64,000 nucleotides of DNA from Marinobacter denitrificans (GCF_008795955.1 NZ_VMHN01000001.1:124001-188000); one strand, 5' to 3'; positions 9,351-18,938 are shown, counted from the stretch's first letter. The notes: generated by a model from the sequence alone, not told the origin. Made by a program: numbers and translations.

Positions 9351-10229
9351 TCAGAATATCCACCAGCCACCATCGTCTTCCGCCTCTTCCCTGCGCCTGC
9401 GCTCCTGCTCCAGGGCGGCATAGTCCTGCTCCAGTTCCCGCAGCCTGCGGTCGCTTTCCAGCGGCACTGTAGGCCCGCCGCCAAATGCCCAGTACCAGGG
9501 CGCCTCTTCATACTTCCCTTCGGCTTTAAGGCGCTCTATCTCGGCTTCACGCTCCTCTTCCAGCAAAGCCAGATCGCGTTCATAGTCGCCGTCTTCATTC
9601 ACCTCTACAATCGAAACGGCGGCATGATTCGGCGCCAGCAGATCGCTGTTGAGGAAACGGGTGGATACGATCTCGTCAGCCTGCATGGCGTATTCCCGCG
9701 TGACCAGTTGCAAGTCGCCTGCGGTCAGAGGATGGTCTTCAGCCAGCCCCGGGTGGGTGCTCTCAGGCCCTTCCAGTTCGTTATAACGCAGGTAGTAGAT
9801 ATTTCCCGGTTCCACCTTCAGCGTTGCATCTGCAATCAGGCTGAGACTGAACGAGTTCAGTCCCTCCAGCCCCAGCAGCGGCCGGCGTATAGCAATGTGA
9901 CGCTCTCCCGGGGCAACTTCCAACCAGGTAAAGCTATCGTTGCGGATGTTGAAGTAATGGTTGTCGTCGATATAGACGCTCGGGGCCTCTATTTCATCAG
10001 CGGCCCACTGGGAATGGGTGCGGTAGAAATACAGAACCGCGTTGCTGCGATCCCACTGATCATTGTCTATGTGGACAAAATCATGCCCTGATACGGGGTG
10101 CAGAAATGAGCCTACGCTCTTGCCAATGGACTGGTAAACCGTGCAGCCGGAGCCAAGCGCCAGCAGCGAAGCCACAAACAGGGCTGCCAGAAAACGGGAA
10201 AGACCGGGAAAAAGAAATCGGGTTTTCAT
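9351..10229 (-). CDS. Outer-membrane-type lipoprotein with DUF2846-like domain
   Basis: The 292-residue protein begins with a signal peptide ending in a lipobox (LALGSGC), so the mature chain should be lipid-anchored at the Cys near residue 29. Residues of about 45-160 (NAVLYFYRTHS, YIDDNHYFNIRNDSFTWLEVAPGERHI, GNIYYLRY) resemble the DUF2846 domain found in small lipoproteins. The C-terminal 80 residues are Glu/Arg-rich, probably helical, and end in GGWWIF. The function of the family is unknown. It stands alone, about 115 bases after a minus-strand coiled-coil membrane protein, and the two could share a transcript. Confidence 0.78.
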   Translation of the reverse strand: MKTRFLFPGLSRFLAALFVASLLALGSGCTVYQSIGKSVGSFLHPVSGHDFVHIDNDQWDRSNAVLYFYRTHSQWAADEIEAPSVYIDDNHYFNIRNDSFTWLEVAPGERHIAIRRPLLGLEGLNSFSLSLIADATLKVEPGNIYYLRYNELEGPESTHPGLAEDHPLTAGDLQLVTREYAMQADEIVSTRFLNSDLLAPNHAAVSIVEVNEDGDYERDLALLEEEREAEIERLKAEGKYEEAPWYWAFGGGPTVPLESDRRLRELEQDYAALEQERRRREEAEDDGGWWIF

Positions 10230-10282
10230 TGTTGTTCACTCTTCATCCTTTCGCGAGTTGTCCCGATCATAACAACTGCGAA

Positions 10283-10308
10283 CTTGCGGAACTGAGAGCT
10301 ACCGCAAG
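10283..10308 (-). terminator. Weak hairpin downstream of the coiled-coil protein
   Basis: CTTGCGG at 10283-10289 pairs with CCGCAAG at 10302-10308 around a 12-nt loop. On the minus strand it follows the stop codon at 10345. There is no strong T-tract, so termination is only possible. Confidence 0.3.
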
Positions 10309-10344
10309 GGATGACTACAAACTGTTACAAAGCTCAACCGGGGC

Positions 10345-11352
10345 TTACTGCCCCGATATCCGCGACCGCAAGTCATTCACTTCCTCGGACAACCGGACAA
10401 GCCTCGATGTCAGCTGGGCACGGGAAGAATCAATGGAGGCTACCGTGCCCTCCAGCTCAGCCAGTTCGCTGCGGACAGCATTCAGCTGCCCGCTGCTGGA
10501 CAGGTTGTCTGTTGCTTCTTCAAGTGCGGCAATCCGGCTTTCCAGGCCATCAATGGTGAGTTTCTGCTCACGCTCAAACCGGACCAACTGACGCTCCACC
10601 AGCTGATCGACCCTAGCAAGGGATTCGTCCAGACTGGTCAGCCTGGAGGCGTTCTCCTGGCCAGTCTCACGCACGGCTGTAATCTGCTTTTCAAGATCAG
10701 ACTCGACCGCCTCCATTCGGGAGGCAACGTCGGTTTCCAGCTTTTCCACCGAGGCGGTCAGCGTGTCACGGGCACTCTTGCCCTCGTCGAGGTCTGCGCG
10801 CAGCGACTCGAGTTGCGACTCGTGGTCATCGAGTCGTTTCCGGTTGCGGTCATTGGCCACGCCCCAGAGCTTGGCTATTTCGCTGTCAACCGTATCCAGG
10901 CGCTCGCCCTGAGAGGCCAACTGCTCTTCCATGGACTGCCCTGTCTCCTGCAGGCTTTCACCGGTTTCGGACAGCTCGCCCTCAAACCGTGCCAGTGCCA
11001 GCTTGCTTTGACGTGCCCAGTAGTCTGCCTCTTCCAGCTGGCCTTCCAACATCTGGATTCGTTGCTCCTGCTGGTACCATCCGGCACCGGCGGCACCGGC
11101 AACTACAAGCAGGGCAATAGCCCACATTCCACCCCGGCCCGGGCCACCACCTCCGGGAGTTTTGCGCAGGCTGCCTGCAGGCTTGCTGGCGTCACCACCT
11201 CCGGCAGCGGCTCGCCTGGGTGCTTCAGGTTTTTTGTCCCGGGCTGCCTTCCCGCTATCCCGCGGTTCCCGCTGGGCAGACAGCCCCTCTTCCCGCTTGG
11301 TATCTGCGGTACCAGCACGTACTTCATCATCATCCGGACGGATCGGTTCCAT
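10345..11352 (-). CDS. Single-span membrane protein with long periplasmic coiled coil
   Basis: I chose the ATG at 11350-11352 because GGAG lies five bases upstream; a longer reading from about 11412 lacks a clear ribosome site. The 335-residue protein has an acidic then basic/Gly-rich cytoplasmic N-terminus, one transmembrane segment (WAIALLVVAGAAGAGWY), and a periplasmic region of about 240 residues dominated by heptad-like Glu/Leu/Arg repeats. This is the layout of envelope proteins that span or brace the periplasm, and it resembles uncharacterised ATPase-like or HemX-type coiled-coil proteins, but no family is recognised. It lies divergently from purE. Function unknown. Confidence 0.75.
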   Translation of the reverse strand: MEPIRPDDDEVRAGTADTKREEGLSAQREPRDSGKAARDKKPEAPRRAAAGGGDASKPAGSLRKTPGGGGPGRGGMWAIALLVVAGAAGAGWYQQEQRIQMLEGQLEEADYWARQSKLALARFEGELSETGESLQETGQSMEEQLASQGERLDTVDSEIAKLWGVANDRNRKRLDDHESQLESLRADLDEGKSARDTLTASVEKLETDVASRMEAVESDLEKQITAVRETGQENASRLTSLDESLARVDQLVERQLVRFEREQKLTIDGLESRIAALEEATDNLSSSGQLNAVRSELAELEGTVASIDSSRAQLTSRLVRLSEEVNDLRSRISGQ

Positions 11353-11533
11353 AACAGCTCCAGGATATGGACGGTAAGGGTAACTAGGCATGATAATACC
11401 CGTACCTTGCAACGACGCAAAATGAGCGCCCTGAACGGCGTCTGCCGAAGGAAGGTTACATCATGATGCGTTTGCATGGTTACAGGGCCTTACATACAAT
11501 GGCCGGCTTTCTCACACATCAGGACTGTTGCAT

Positions 11534-12025
11534 ATGCAGCCGCTTGTAGGACTCATCATGGGCTCGAAGTCAGACTGGCCCACCATGGAACATGCCGCCG
11601 GGATGCTGGACAAGCTGGGCGTACCTTACGAGACAAAGGTTGTCTCTGCCCACCGCACACCGGACCTGCTGTTTGATTACGCCAAATCCGCTTCCGACCG
11701 CGGCCTCAAAGTCATCATAGCTGGCGCAGGCGGTGCGGCCCATTTGCCGGGCATGGTTGCTTCTCAGACGTCACTACCGGTGCTAGGTGTTCCTGTCCAG
11801 TCCAAAGCACTCAACGGCCTTGATTCGCTGCTTTCCATCGTACAGATGCCCGGCGGCATTGCGGTTGGTACTCTGGCTATCGGCAAAGCCGGGGCCACCA
11901 ATGCGGGTCTTCTGGCTGCGCAGATTATCGGTACTTTCAGAGACGATGTCCGTAAGGCTGTTGATGAATTCCGCGCGAACCAGACACAAACGATCCTGGA
12001 TAATCCTGATCCCAGCGAGCAGTAG
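11534..12025 (+). CDS. purE: N5-carboxyaminoimidazole ribonucleotide mutase
   Basis: This 163-residue protein carries the class I PurE signatures GSKSDWPTM near the N-terminus and SAHRTPD, which binds the ribonucleotide phosphate. It converts N5-CAIR to CAIR in de novo purine synthesis. The ATG at 11534 is preceded by AGGA nine bases upstream; an in-frame TTG six bases earlier is less likely. purK follows 161 bases later on the same strand. The gap holds a large family I palindrome, which is unusual because purE and purK are usually packed tightly. Confidence 0.96.
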   Translation: MQPLVGLIMGSKSDWPTMEHAAGMLDKLGVPYETKVVSAHRTPDLLFDYAKSASDRGLKVIIAGAGGAAHLPGMVASQTSLPVLGVPVQSKALNGLDSLLSIVQMPGGIAVGTLAIGKAGATNAGLLAAQIIGTFRDDVRKAVDEFRANQTQTILDNPDPSEQ

Positions 12026-12039
12026 TCGGCCTGGGTGCA

Positions 12040-12149
12040 GGAGTGGGTGGGGAGCGCTTTCCAAAACACGCTGTAAATACGTCCATGTACGCTTGGGCTC
12101 CGCCATCCATGGCTCCGCACAGTTTTGGAAAGCGCTCCCCACCCACTCC
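12040..12149. repeat. Family I cloverleaf-like palindrome, copy a (between purE and purK)
   Basis: A perfect 28-bp stem (12040-12067 with 12122-12149) encloses a 54-nt core. The core holds two small hairpins: TACG-TCCA-TGTA and GCCA-TCCA-TGGC. The core matches copies near 30.33 and 31.65 kb while the outer stem sequence does not. It starts 15 bases after the purE stop and ends 37 bases before purK, so it lies inside the probable purEK transcript, where it would fold into a stable RNA structure. Confidence 0.92.
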
Positions 12150-12186
12150 CCGAACTTTGCAGATGCCTAATGGCAGGAGATGACAG

Positions 12187-13305
12187 ATGAGAATTGGTGT
12201 TCTAGGTGCTGGTCAGCTCGGGCGTATGTTGGCGCTGGCTGGGTACCCGCTGGCCAAGACGTTTGTTTTCTATGATATGTCGGGTAGTCCCAGTGCAGGT
12301 CTGGGTGAAGTGATTATTGATCGAGACGGTCAGTATCTGGACGATTTTATCTCCCGTGTAGACCGGGTCACGTACGAGTTCGAACACTTACCGGTTGATG
12401 TAGCCGAGCAAATCGCGAAAGAGAAGCCGGTTCACCCCTGCCCCCGGGCACTGCAGGTTTGCCAAAACCGTGAAATGGAGAAAACCCTGTTCGGTGAGCT
12501 TGGTATCCCGACACCCGAATGGAAAATCGCGGACAGCGCCCAATCCCTGCAGAAAGCTGCAGAATCGCTAGGATGCCCGGTGGTCGCAAAATCCAATACC
12601 GAAGGATATGACGGTAAAGGCCAGGCAGTTCTCCGCTCTCCGGAAGAAGCCGCAGCCGCCTGGCAGTCCATTGGCCACCCGCGCCTGATCGTCGAGAAAT
12701 TCGTCGAGTTCCGCCGCGAGGTTTCCATCATCGCGGTGCGCGCCGAAGACGGCGAACTGGCCTTTTACCCCATGGCAGAAAACGCCCACCACGAAGGCAT
12801 CCTGCGCTACTCTATCGCGCCGGCGCCGAAGCTGGAGAAGCACGTTCAGGAAGATGCCGAACGCTACATCAAGGCGTTGTTGAACGAACTGGACTATGTG
12901 GGCGTACTGACCCTGGAGCTGTTCGAGACGGCCGATGGACTGGTGGCCAATGAAATGGCGCCAAGGGTACACAACTCCGGCCACTGGACCATTGAAGGCG
13001 CTATGACCAGTCAGTTCGAGAACCATATTCGGGCAGTAAGCGGCCACCCTCTCGGCAGTACCGACCCGCGCGGTGTCAGTTGCATGATCAATATCATTGC
13101 CGAGCACGGCGACATTGAACGAATCCTCGAACTGCCTTACGCTCATGTACACCTCTATAATAAAGGCGAGCGCCCGGGGCGGAAACTTGGACACGTGACC
13201 GTTCTGGCCGACAGCTACGAAGAATTGGTATGGCGGGTAAAAAATTGCGCGCAGTTTTTACCCGGATGTCCTGAGTTCAACAGCACGCTCACGGCAAGGG
13301 GTTGA
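12187..13305 (+). CDS. purK: N5-carboxyaminoimidazole ribonucleotide synthase
   Basis: The 372-residue protein is an ATP-grasp enzyme with the PurK N-terminus (GVLGAGQLGRMLALAGYPL), the ATP-binding Lys/Glu segments around VAKSNTEGYDGKGQ, and the late EMAPRVHNSGHWTIEGA block with metal-binding residues. It makes N5-CAIR from AIR, bicarbonate and ATP, the step before PurE. The ATG follows a GGAG site (AGGAGATGACAG). Its length is normal. sodB starts about 70 bases downstream but is functionally unrelated. Confidence 0.96.
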   Translation: MRIGVLGAGQLGRMLALAGYPLAKTFVFYDMSGSPSAGLGEVIIDRDGQYLDDFISRVDRVTYEFEHLPVDVAEQIAKEKPVHPCPRALQVCQNREMEKTLFGELGIPTPEWKIADSAQSLQKAAESLGCPVVAKSNTEGYDGKGQAVLRSPEEAAAAWQSIGHPRLIVEKFVEFRREVSIIAVRAEDGELAFYPMAENAHHEGILRYSIAPAPKLEKHVQEDAERYIKALLNELDYVGVLTLELFETADGLVANEMAPRVHNSGHWTIEGAMTSQFENHIRAVSGHPLGSTDPRGVSCMINIIAEHGDIERILELPYAHVHLYNKGERPGRKLGHVTVLADSYEELVWRVKNCAQFLPGCPEFNSTLTARG

Positions 13306-13377
13306 TATAACTCAAAGCGCCCCTATATTTACAAGTCGACATACACATAAACAGAGAGAATCAGGGAGAACGACCTC

Positions 13378-13956
13378 ATGGCATTTGAACTTCCCGCACT
13401 GCCTTATGAAAAGAACGCACTGGAACCGCACATCTCTCAGGAAACTCTTGAGTATCACTACGGTAAACACCACAACACCTACGTTACCAAGCTCAACGGG
13501 CTGATCGAAGGTACGGACAACGCCAACAAGTCGCTCGAAGACATCATCAAGAGCGCCAGTGGCCCGCTGTTCAACAACGCAGCACAGGTCTGGAACCACA
13601 CCTTCTACTGGCACTGCCTGAGCCCGAACGGCGGTGGTGAGCCCACCGGGGCTGCCAAGGATGCTATCGAGAAAGCGTTTGGCTCCTTCGAAGACTTCAA
13701 GAAAGAGTTCAACGACAAGGCCGCCAACAACTTCGGTTCAGGCTGGACCTGGCTGGTAAAGAAAGCAGACGGCAGCGTCGCCATTGTGAATACCAGCAAT
13801 GCCGAGACACCGCTGACCACTGCCGACAAGCCGGTACTGACCGTTGATGTCTGGGAGCACGCCTATTACATTGATTACCGTAATTCGCGCCCGAACTACC
13901 TGGAAGCGTTCTGGAAGCTGATTAACTGGGATTTCGTTAACGAAAACCTGGCGTAA
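13378..13956 (+). CDS. sodB: Iron superoxide dismutase
   Basis: This 192-residue enzyme has the four metal ligands His27, His74, Asp157 and His161. Gln70 in NNAAQVWNH is the residue that favours iron in FeSOD over MnSOD, where a different position supplies the Gln. It dismutates superoxide in the cytoplasm. A good ribosome site (AGGGAGAACGACCTC) precedes the ATG, and a strong intrinsic terminator follows at 14012. It appears to be a single-gene unit. Confidence 0.96.
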   Translation: MAFELPALPYEKNALEPHISQETLEYHYGKHHNTYVTKLNGLIEGTDNANKSLEDIIKSASGPLFNNAAQVWNHTFYWHCLSPNGGGEPTGAAKDAIEKAFGSFEDFKKEFNDKAANNFGSGWTWLVKKADGSVAIVNTSNAETPLTTADKPVLTVDVWEHAYYIDYRNSRPNYLEAFWKLINWDFVNENLA

Positions 13957-14011
13957 CAACGCTTCTGATCTCCCTGCTCGGAATGCAGCAGGGAGCAGGC
14001 GCCTGAAGAAG

Positions 14012-14039
14012 AAATGCCCGCTGAACTGCGGGCATTTTT
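14012..14039 (+). terminator. Rho-independent terminator of sodB
   Basis: AAATGCCCGC (14012-14021) pairs with GCGGGCATTT (14028-14037) around a six-base loop, followed by further T residues. It lies 56 bases after the sodB stop. Confidence 0.88.
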
Positions 14040-14228
14040 GTATCTGGACGGAAACAGGCATTACAAAACGATACACCTGAACCCTGAAATATCTGGAAAA
14101 ATTGCCGATACTGAAAGCAGTAACGGGAACTGATCCATAGTTTTACAAAACAATAGACCGGGAGCCCCCTCGCCCCCTGGAATGCGGTGCCGGGTCTCAA
14201 TCAGTTGGAACGAATTATACAGGCTTCC

Positions 14229-16295
14229 ATGCAAAATTCCTTTGAGGTAGAACATCGCCTGGGGTACCGGGTACTGCGATGGGTACTGGCTGTTGCGCTG
14301 ATCAGCGGGATTCTTGTCAGTACCATTCAGGTTATTCTGGATGCACGGCGCGTATCGGCCTCACTTGACGCCCAGTCGGAGCAGACCATGGCCCTGGTCA
14401 GGGACGCCTCCACCCAGGCCGTTTTCAGCATCGATGCTGATCTGGCGCAACAGGTTGTCGATGGCCTGTTTGCCCAGGAATCCATTCATCTGGCACGGAT
14501 CACCCATCCGGACGGCGAGGCTCTTGGCTATCGTAATCGGCCGCTCAAGGAAAGTGCGTTTCGTCCCATTACCGATCCGATTTTTGGTGCCGAGCGAACC
14601 TACCGTCAGGAGCTTTCCCGCAGCGGCAATACCGGCCGCCGAAACATTTATGGCTATCTCGAACTTCACTATGACACAGGGCCATCTACCGGCACCTGGC
14701 TTGAGCGTGCCTCGGTCACTTTCGGCTCAGGTATCGCCATTGCCGTTATTCTTGGAATGGTATTGTTCGTCGTCTTCCATTTGCTGCTCACCCGTCCGCT
14801 GCTGCGAATTGTCCAGTCCGTCAAGCAGGTGGACCCGGACCACCCTGACGACAACCTCATTCATCTTCCTCACGGCCATCAGAACGACGAGCTCGGGCTC
14901 TGGGTAAATGCCACCAACAACCTGCTGGTGGCCATTGGTGACAGCCAGACCCGCCACCGAGAAGCAGAAGACCGGGTGAACCGGCTCGCCAGGTATGACC
15001 AGTTGACCGGCCTGCCCAGCCGGGACACCTTTATGGAGCTACTGCAAACGGATATTGAAGAGGCCAGGGACGATAAATCCGTCCTCTCTCTTATTTGCTG
15101 CGGCATTGACGACTTCAAGTCCATCAATGAACAGTGTGGCTTCCGTACCGGTGACCTGATCCTTCAGGCCGTCGCTGATCGCCTCACCCAGCTGCTGGGG
15201 GGCACCCGTTTCACCATTGCCCGCCTGGGCAGCGACCAGTTTGTTATCGTAGAGAAAGGGCTGCGCGACGGATTCCAGGCAGCCAATACCGCCGATCGCA
15301 TTCTTGCTACTCTTAGCAACCCGATGATGTTTGACGACCAGACCGTTACCATGACGGCAACCCTGGGCATTGCCCTGTTCCCGGGCGATGCCGAAAAGGG
15401 TGACAGGCTGTTGCAAAGTGCCGAGCAGACCATGGCGCTGGCCAAGGAAAGCGGGCACAACTACTTCCAGTTCTACGTTGCCAGCGTTGACCAGGAGATT
15501 CGTGAGCGAAAGCAACTCGAGAAAGATCTCTCCGTCGCCTTGAGCAATCACCAGTTCCACCTCGTCTACCAGCCGCAAATCAACCTGGAAACCCGCCGCA
15601 TTATCGGCGCCGAAGCACTGATCCGCTGGGAGCACCCGCAAAAGGGACTTGTCCCACCAGACCACTTTATCCCCGTGGCTGAAATGAACGGCACCATTGT
15701 AGAAATCGGACAATGGGTGCTTGATCAGGCCTGCTGGCAGGCGGCCCGCTGGGCCAGTGACAGCATGCCCCTGCGGATTGCCGTCAACCTGTCGGCGGTA
15801 CAGCTCCGCCAGGACTCCATCGTGGACGACATTCTCGACACCCTGAAGCGGCACAATATACCCGCCGGCAGGCTGGAGCTCGAGGTGACCGAGACCAGTT
15901 TCATGACCAACCTGGAAGATGCGGTGGATAAACTGAAGCGCCTGCACAGGGCCGGCATCAGCATCGCCGTTGACGATTTCGGAACCGGTTATTCATCGCT
16001 GACCTATCTCAAGCGGATGCCGGTACAGCACCTGAAGATCGACAAACAGTTCATCCGTGACCTGCTGGTCAACGAAGAAGACACCCGAATTGCCAATACC
16101 ATTATCGACCTTGGCAAGAGCCTGAACCTTACCGTTGTGGCGGAAGGCGTGGAAACAGCGGAACAGGAATACTATCTCGCCCAGCGGGGATGCCAGCTGG
16201 CGCAGGGGTATTACTTCAGCAAACCACTCAAACCCCACGATTTTGAGAGGTTCGTTGCCAGTTTTCACAGTAAAATCGCTGAAAATAACGCCTGA
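14229..16295 (+). CDS. Membrane GGDEF-EAL protein, likely c-di-GMP phosphodiesterase
   Basis: I take the ATG at 14229 (688 residues) because hydrophobic helix 1 follows closely; an in-frame GTG at 14187 would add 14 residues. Two membrane helices flank a periplasmic sensor region of about 130 residues, then a HAMP-like linker and GGDEF and EAL domains. The GGDEF signature is degenerate (LGSDQF, 333-338), so cyclase activity is doubtful. The EAL domain looks intact: EAL at 462-464, the ETSF glutamate, DDFGTGYSS and VAEGVET. It should therefore hydrolyse c-di-GMP, with the GGDEF half perhaps binding GTP as a regulator (inference). It is not clearly in an operon with lemA, which starts 45 bases later. 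Confidence 0.9.
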   Translation: MQNSFEVEHRLGYRVLRWVLAVALISGILVSTIQVILDARRVSASLDAQSEQTMALVRDASTQAVFSIDADLAQQVVDGLFAQESIHLARITHPDGEALGYRNRPLKESAFRPITDPIFGAERTYRQELSRSGNTGRRNIYGYLELHYDTGPSTGTWLERASVTFGSGIAIAVILGMVLFVVFHLLLTRPLLRIVQSVKQVDPDHPDDNLIHLPHGHQNDELGLWVNATNNLLVAIGDSQTRHREAEDRVNRLARYDQLTGLPSRDTFMELLQTDIEEARDDKSVLSLICCGIDDFKSINEQCGFRTGDLILQAVADRLTQLLGGTRFTIARLGSDQFVIVEKGLRDGFQAANTADRILATLSNPMMFDDQTVTMTATLGIALFPGDAEKGDRLLQSAEQTMALAKESGHNYFQFYVASVDQEIRERKQLEKDLSVALSNHQFHLVYQPQINLETRRIIGAEALIRWEHPQKGLVPPDHFIPVAEMNGTIVEIGQWVLDQACWQAARWASDSMPLRIAVNLSAVQLRQDSIVDDILDTLKRHNIPAGRLELEVTETSFMTNLEDAVDKLKRLHRAGISIAVDDFGTGYSSLTYLKRMPVQHLKIDKQFIRDLLVNEEDTRIANTIIDLGKSLNLTVVAEGVETAEQEYYLAQRGCQLAQGYYFSKPLKPHDFERFVASFHSKIAENNA

Positions 16296-16340
16296 GATCC
16301 GTACCACCCACCCTGATCCCTCTGCACGCAAGGAGTTGCC

Positions 16341-16928
16341 ATGGGAACCACACTGATCGGCCTGATTGTTATTGCGGTCGTTGTTGTCTATATCGTCTTT
16401 ATCTATAACCGTCTGGTTTCCCTGCGCAACCAGTTCAAGAACGGGTTTGCCCAGATTGATGTCCAGCTGCAGCGCCGTCATGACCTGATTCCAAACCTGG
16501 TGGAATCTGCCAAGGCTTACCTCTCCCACGAGCGCAATACGCTCACCGAGGTGATGCAAGCCCGCAACAATGCCGTCAGTGCCCAGAAAGACGCGGCCGG
16601 CGACCCTGCAGATGGCGGCAAGATTCAGCGCCTCGGCAGTGCCGAAAATATGCTGTCCAAGGCCCTTGCCAATTTTTACGCGGTGGCTGAAAACTACCCG
16701 GAACTGAAAGCCAATGAGACCATCCAGCAACTGATGGAAGAACTCTCCAGTACCGAAAACCGCGTTTCGTTTGCACGTCAGGCCTACAACGATGGCGTGA
16801 TGAGCTACAACATCTTCCGCGAGCAGTTCCCCAACAACATCGTGGCGGGACTGTTTGCCTTCAAACCATCCTCCCAACTGGAACTGGAATCCCCTGACGC
16901 CCGCCAGGCACCGAAAGTCGCCTTCTGA
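16341..16928 (+). CDS. LemA family protein
   Basis: The 195-residue protein has one N-terminal membrane helix (residues 5-22), a short cytoplasmic or periplasmic turn and the LemA core YNRLVSLRNQ...GFAQIDVQLQRRHDLIPNLVE. LemA proteins are helical-bundle membrane proteins of uncertain role. They are very often encoded next to M48 peptidases or TPM-domain proteins, as here: an HtpX-like peptidase starts 11 bases after the stop. The pair probably works together in envelope protein quality control (inference from neighbourhood). Confidence 0.92.
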   Translation: MGTTLIGLIVIAVVVVYIVFIYNRLVSLRNQFKNGFAQIDVQLQRRHDLIPNLVESAKAYLSHERNTLTEVMQARNNAVSAQKDAAGDPADGGKIQRLGSAENMLSKALANFYAVAENYPELKANETIQQLMEELSSTENRVSFARQAYNDGVMSYNIFREQFPNNIVAGLFAFKPSSQLELESPDARQAPKVAF

Positions 16929-16939
16929 GGCCTTTTGTT

Positions 16940-18892
16940 ATGTCGCACACGGGATTTTTCCAGCGCCAGGCCAGCGCTCGCCGGAATACAGGGTTACTCG
17001 TTATCCTGTTTCTGGCGGCCGTGGCTCTTATCACCCTCAGCGTCTGCCTTGTGGGTTATCTGGTTACCCGCAGCGAGACCACCGGCCTCGCGTTTGCTGA
17101 GTGGCTGCTCAGCCGTCACGGGCTGTTAACGGCACTTGCGGTGGTCGGGCTGATCGGAATTGGATCGCTGATCCGCTGGGCCGACCTGGCCGGTGGCGGT
17201 GAACGAGTGGCAAAAATGGTCGGCGCCAGGGCCATCGACCCGGACACCCGGGATGCAGACGAGCGCAAATTGCGCAACATCGTTGAAGAGATGGCTATCG
17301 CCAGCGGCGTGAGCGTTCCTGGCCTTTACGTGATGGACCACGAAACCGGCATCAACGCCTTTGTAGCCGGCTACACGCCCGGTGAAGCCGTAATGGTGGT
17401 AACCCATGGCGCCTTGACCCAATTAAGCCGTGACGAACTTCAGGGCGTGGTGGGCCACGAGTTCAGCCATGTTCTGAATGGTGACATGCGGCTCAACGTT
17501 CGCCTTATTGCCATTCTGGCCGGCATTCTGATGGTCGGGCAGATAGGCAGCTTCCTGCTGCGTGTGTCTTTTTCTGGTTCTCACCGCTCAGTACGAACAT
17601 CACGCAACAGCCGGGGCACGGCAATCTTCGGGCTGGTAGGGCTGGCATTGGTAGTGATCGGCTACGTCGGTGTGTTTTTCGGACGGCTGATACAATCGGC
17701 CGTCTCACGGCAGCGGGAAATGCTGGCGGATGCCTCCTCGGTTCAGTTTACCCGCAATCCCGAGGGCATCGGCGGGGCTCTGTTCAAGATCGGCCTCAAG
17801 GGTGGGTATCTGGACACCACCAGCCACGCCAGCGACATGAACCATATGTGTTTTGGCGAAAGCACCCGAATGAAGTTTACCGCCCTGCTGGCTTCTCACC
17901 CCCCGGTGCAGGAGCGCATCGAAGCCATACAGCCGGGCCTGTTTGCGCGGCTTCGCAGCCGCCTGAGAGACACAGAACCGGAGGGAACACTGCGATCCGC
18001 CCGCTCAGGCACTTCCGGCTCCCCGCTTCCAGAAGCCACCGCCGGGTTTGGCCCCGGCACCACGTCACCGCTAAATAGCCGACCACCGCAAAAAATCTCG
18101 GACAGTGTAGGTACCGTTAACCAGCGCAGTGAAGACTTTGCGGTGACACTCCTGAGCAGCCTGCCTTCCACTTTTCGCAACCTGCTATACACCCGTGCTG
18201 GTGCTGTCCAGTTGTGTTATGCACTCCTGGTTTACCAGTTGCCATCGCAGACAAGAGAGCAACGGCTGGCATTGATTGAAGGGGGCTCTATCCTTACCCC
18301 CAACCGGGAGTTATTGAGCAAACTGTTGCCTGCCCTGGAATCGTTGGGCCCGGGTGTTCGATTCCCTGCCCTGGAACTGGCCATGCCTGCCCTGCGCAAA
18401 CTGGATCCGGACGAACGCGCAACGCTGATGGCCGGCACCGAAACCCTCATCAAAGCAGATAACCGGCTGAGCCTCTTCGAACTGGCCATGCACACCTTTC
18501 TGCGCCGCCACCTGGCTGAAGACTCGGCGCGGGTAGTGCCAGTGCGTTATCGTAGCTACCGGCCTGTGACAACCCAGTTACAGGTCGTATTCAGCCTGAT
18601 GGCACGGGCGGGTGCAGAAGATGGTCGTAACAGAGAATCCCTCTTTGACGAGGCCATGGCTGGCTTCATATCAAACGGGGGGACACCGGAGCTGCTTACA
18701 GAAGTGTCAGTTACGCTGCTGAGACAGGCACTGCTGACGCTCAACAGCCTGTCGCCCCTGCTTAAACCCGGCATCATAGATGCCTGTGGCCACTGCGTCA
18801 TGGCCGACGGCAACGTCAGCACCAGCGAGTACGAGTTGATCCGCCTGATAGCGGATCAGCTAGACTGCCCGATGCCACCACTTAGGGCCTAG
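16940..18892 (+). CDS. M48 (HtpX-like) membrane metallopeptidase with long C-terminal region
   Basis: The 650-residue protein has two N-terminal helices (about 18-43 and 63-80), the zinc motif HEFSH (173-177) with the third ligand Glu260 in QREMLADASS, and two more membrane helices between them. The first 310 residues are thus a standard HtpX-type peptidase. The other 340 residues are an extra cytoplasmic region of helical repeats ending in ADGNVSTSEYELIRLIADQL, which resembles the acidic metal-binding helices of TerB-like domains (inference). It is coupled to lemA upstream. A role in degrading misfolded membrane proteins is likely; the substrate is unknown. Confidence 0.88.
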   Translation: MSHTGFFQRQASARRNTGLLVILFLAAVALITLSVCLVGYLVTRSETTGLAFAEWLLSRHGLLTALAVVGLIGIGSLIRWADLAGGGERVAKMVGARAIDPDTRDADERKLRNIVEEMAIASGVSVPGLYVMDHETGINAFVAGYTPGEAVMVVTHGALTQLSRDELQGVVGHEFSHVLNGDMRLNVRLIAILAGILMVGQIGSFLLRVSFSGSHRSVRTSRNSRGTAIFGLVGLALVVIGYVGVFFGRLIQSAVSRQREMLADASSVQFTRNPEGIGGALFKIGLKGGYLDTTSHASDMNHMCFGESTRMKFTALLASHPPVQERIEAIQPGLFARLRSRLRDTEPEGTLRSARSGTSGSPLPEATAGFGPGTTSPLNSRPPQKISDSVGTVNQRSEDFAVTLLSSLPSTFRNLLYTRAGAVQLCYALLVYQLPSQTREQRLALIEGGSILTPNRELLSKLLPALESLGPGVRFPALELAMPALRKLDPDERATLMAGTETLIKADNRLSLFELAMHTFLRRHLAEDSARVVPVRYRSYRPVTTQLQVVFSLMARAGAEDGRNRESLFDEAMAGFISNGGTPELLTEVSVTLLRQALLTLNSLSPLLKPGIIDACGHCVMADGNVSTSEYELIRLIADQLDCPMPPLRA

Positions 18893-18938
18893 GCCAGGAG
18901 CCGTTGAGGGCTCCCGGGGCAGGCGCCCGCCAGGAACC

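Noticed and set aside
12040..12149. A simple rho-independent terminator between purE and purK
   Set aside because: The stem is far longer than a terminator, there is no T-tract, and the core is shared with two other sites.
15039..15947. A 302-codon minus-strand frame opposite the GGDEF-EAL gene
   Set aside because: No conserved motif; the plus-strand frame has all EAL catalytic motifs.
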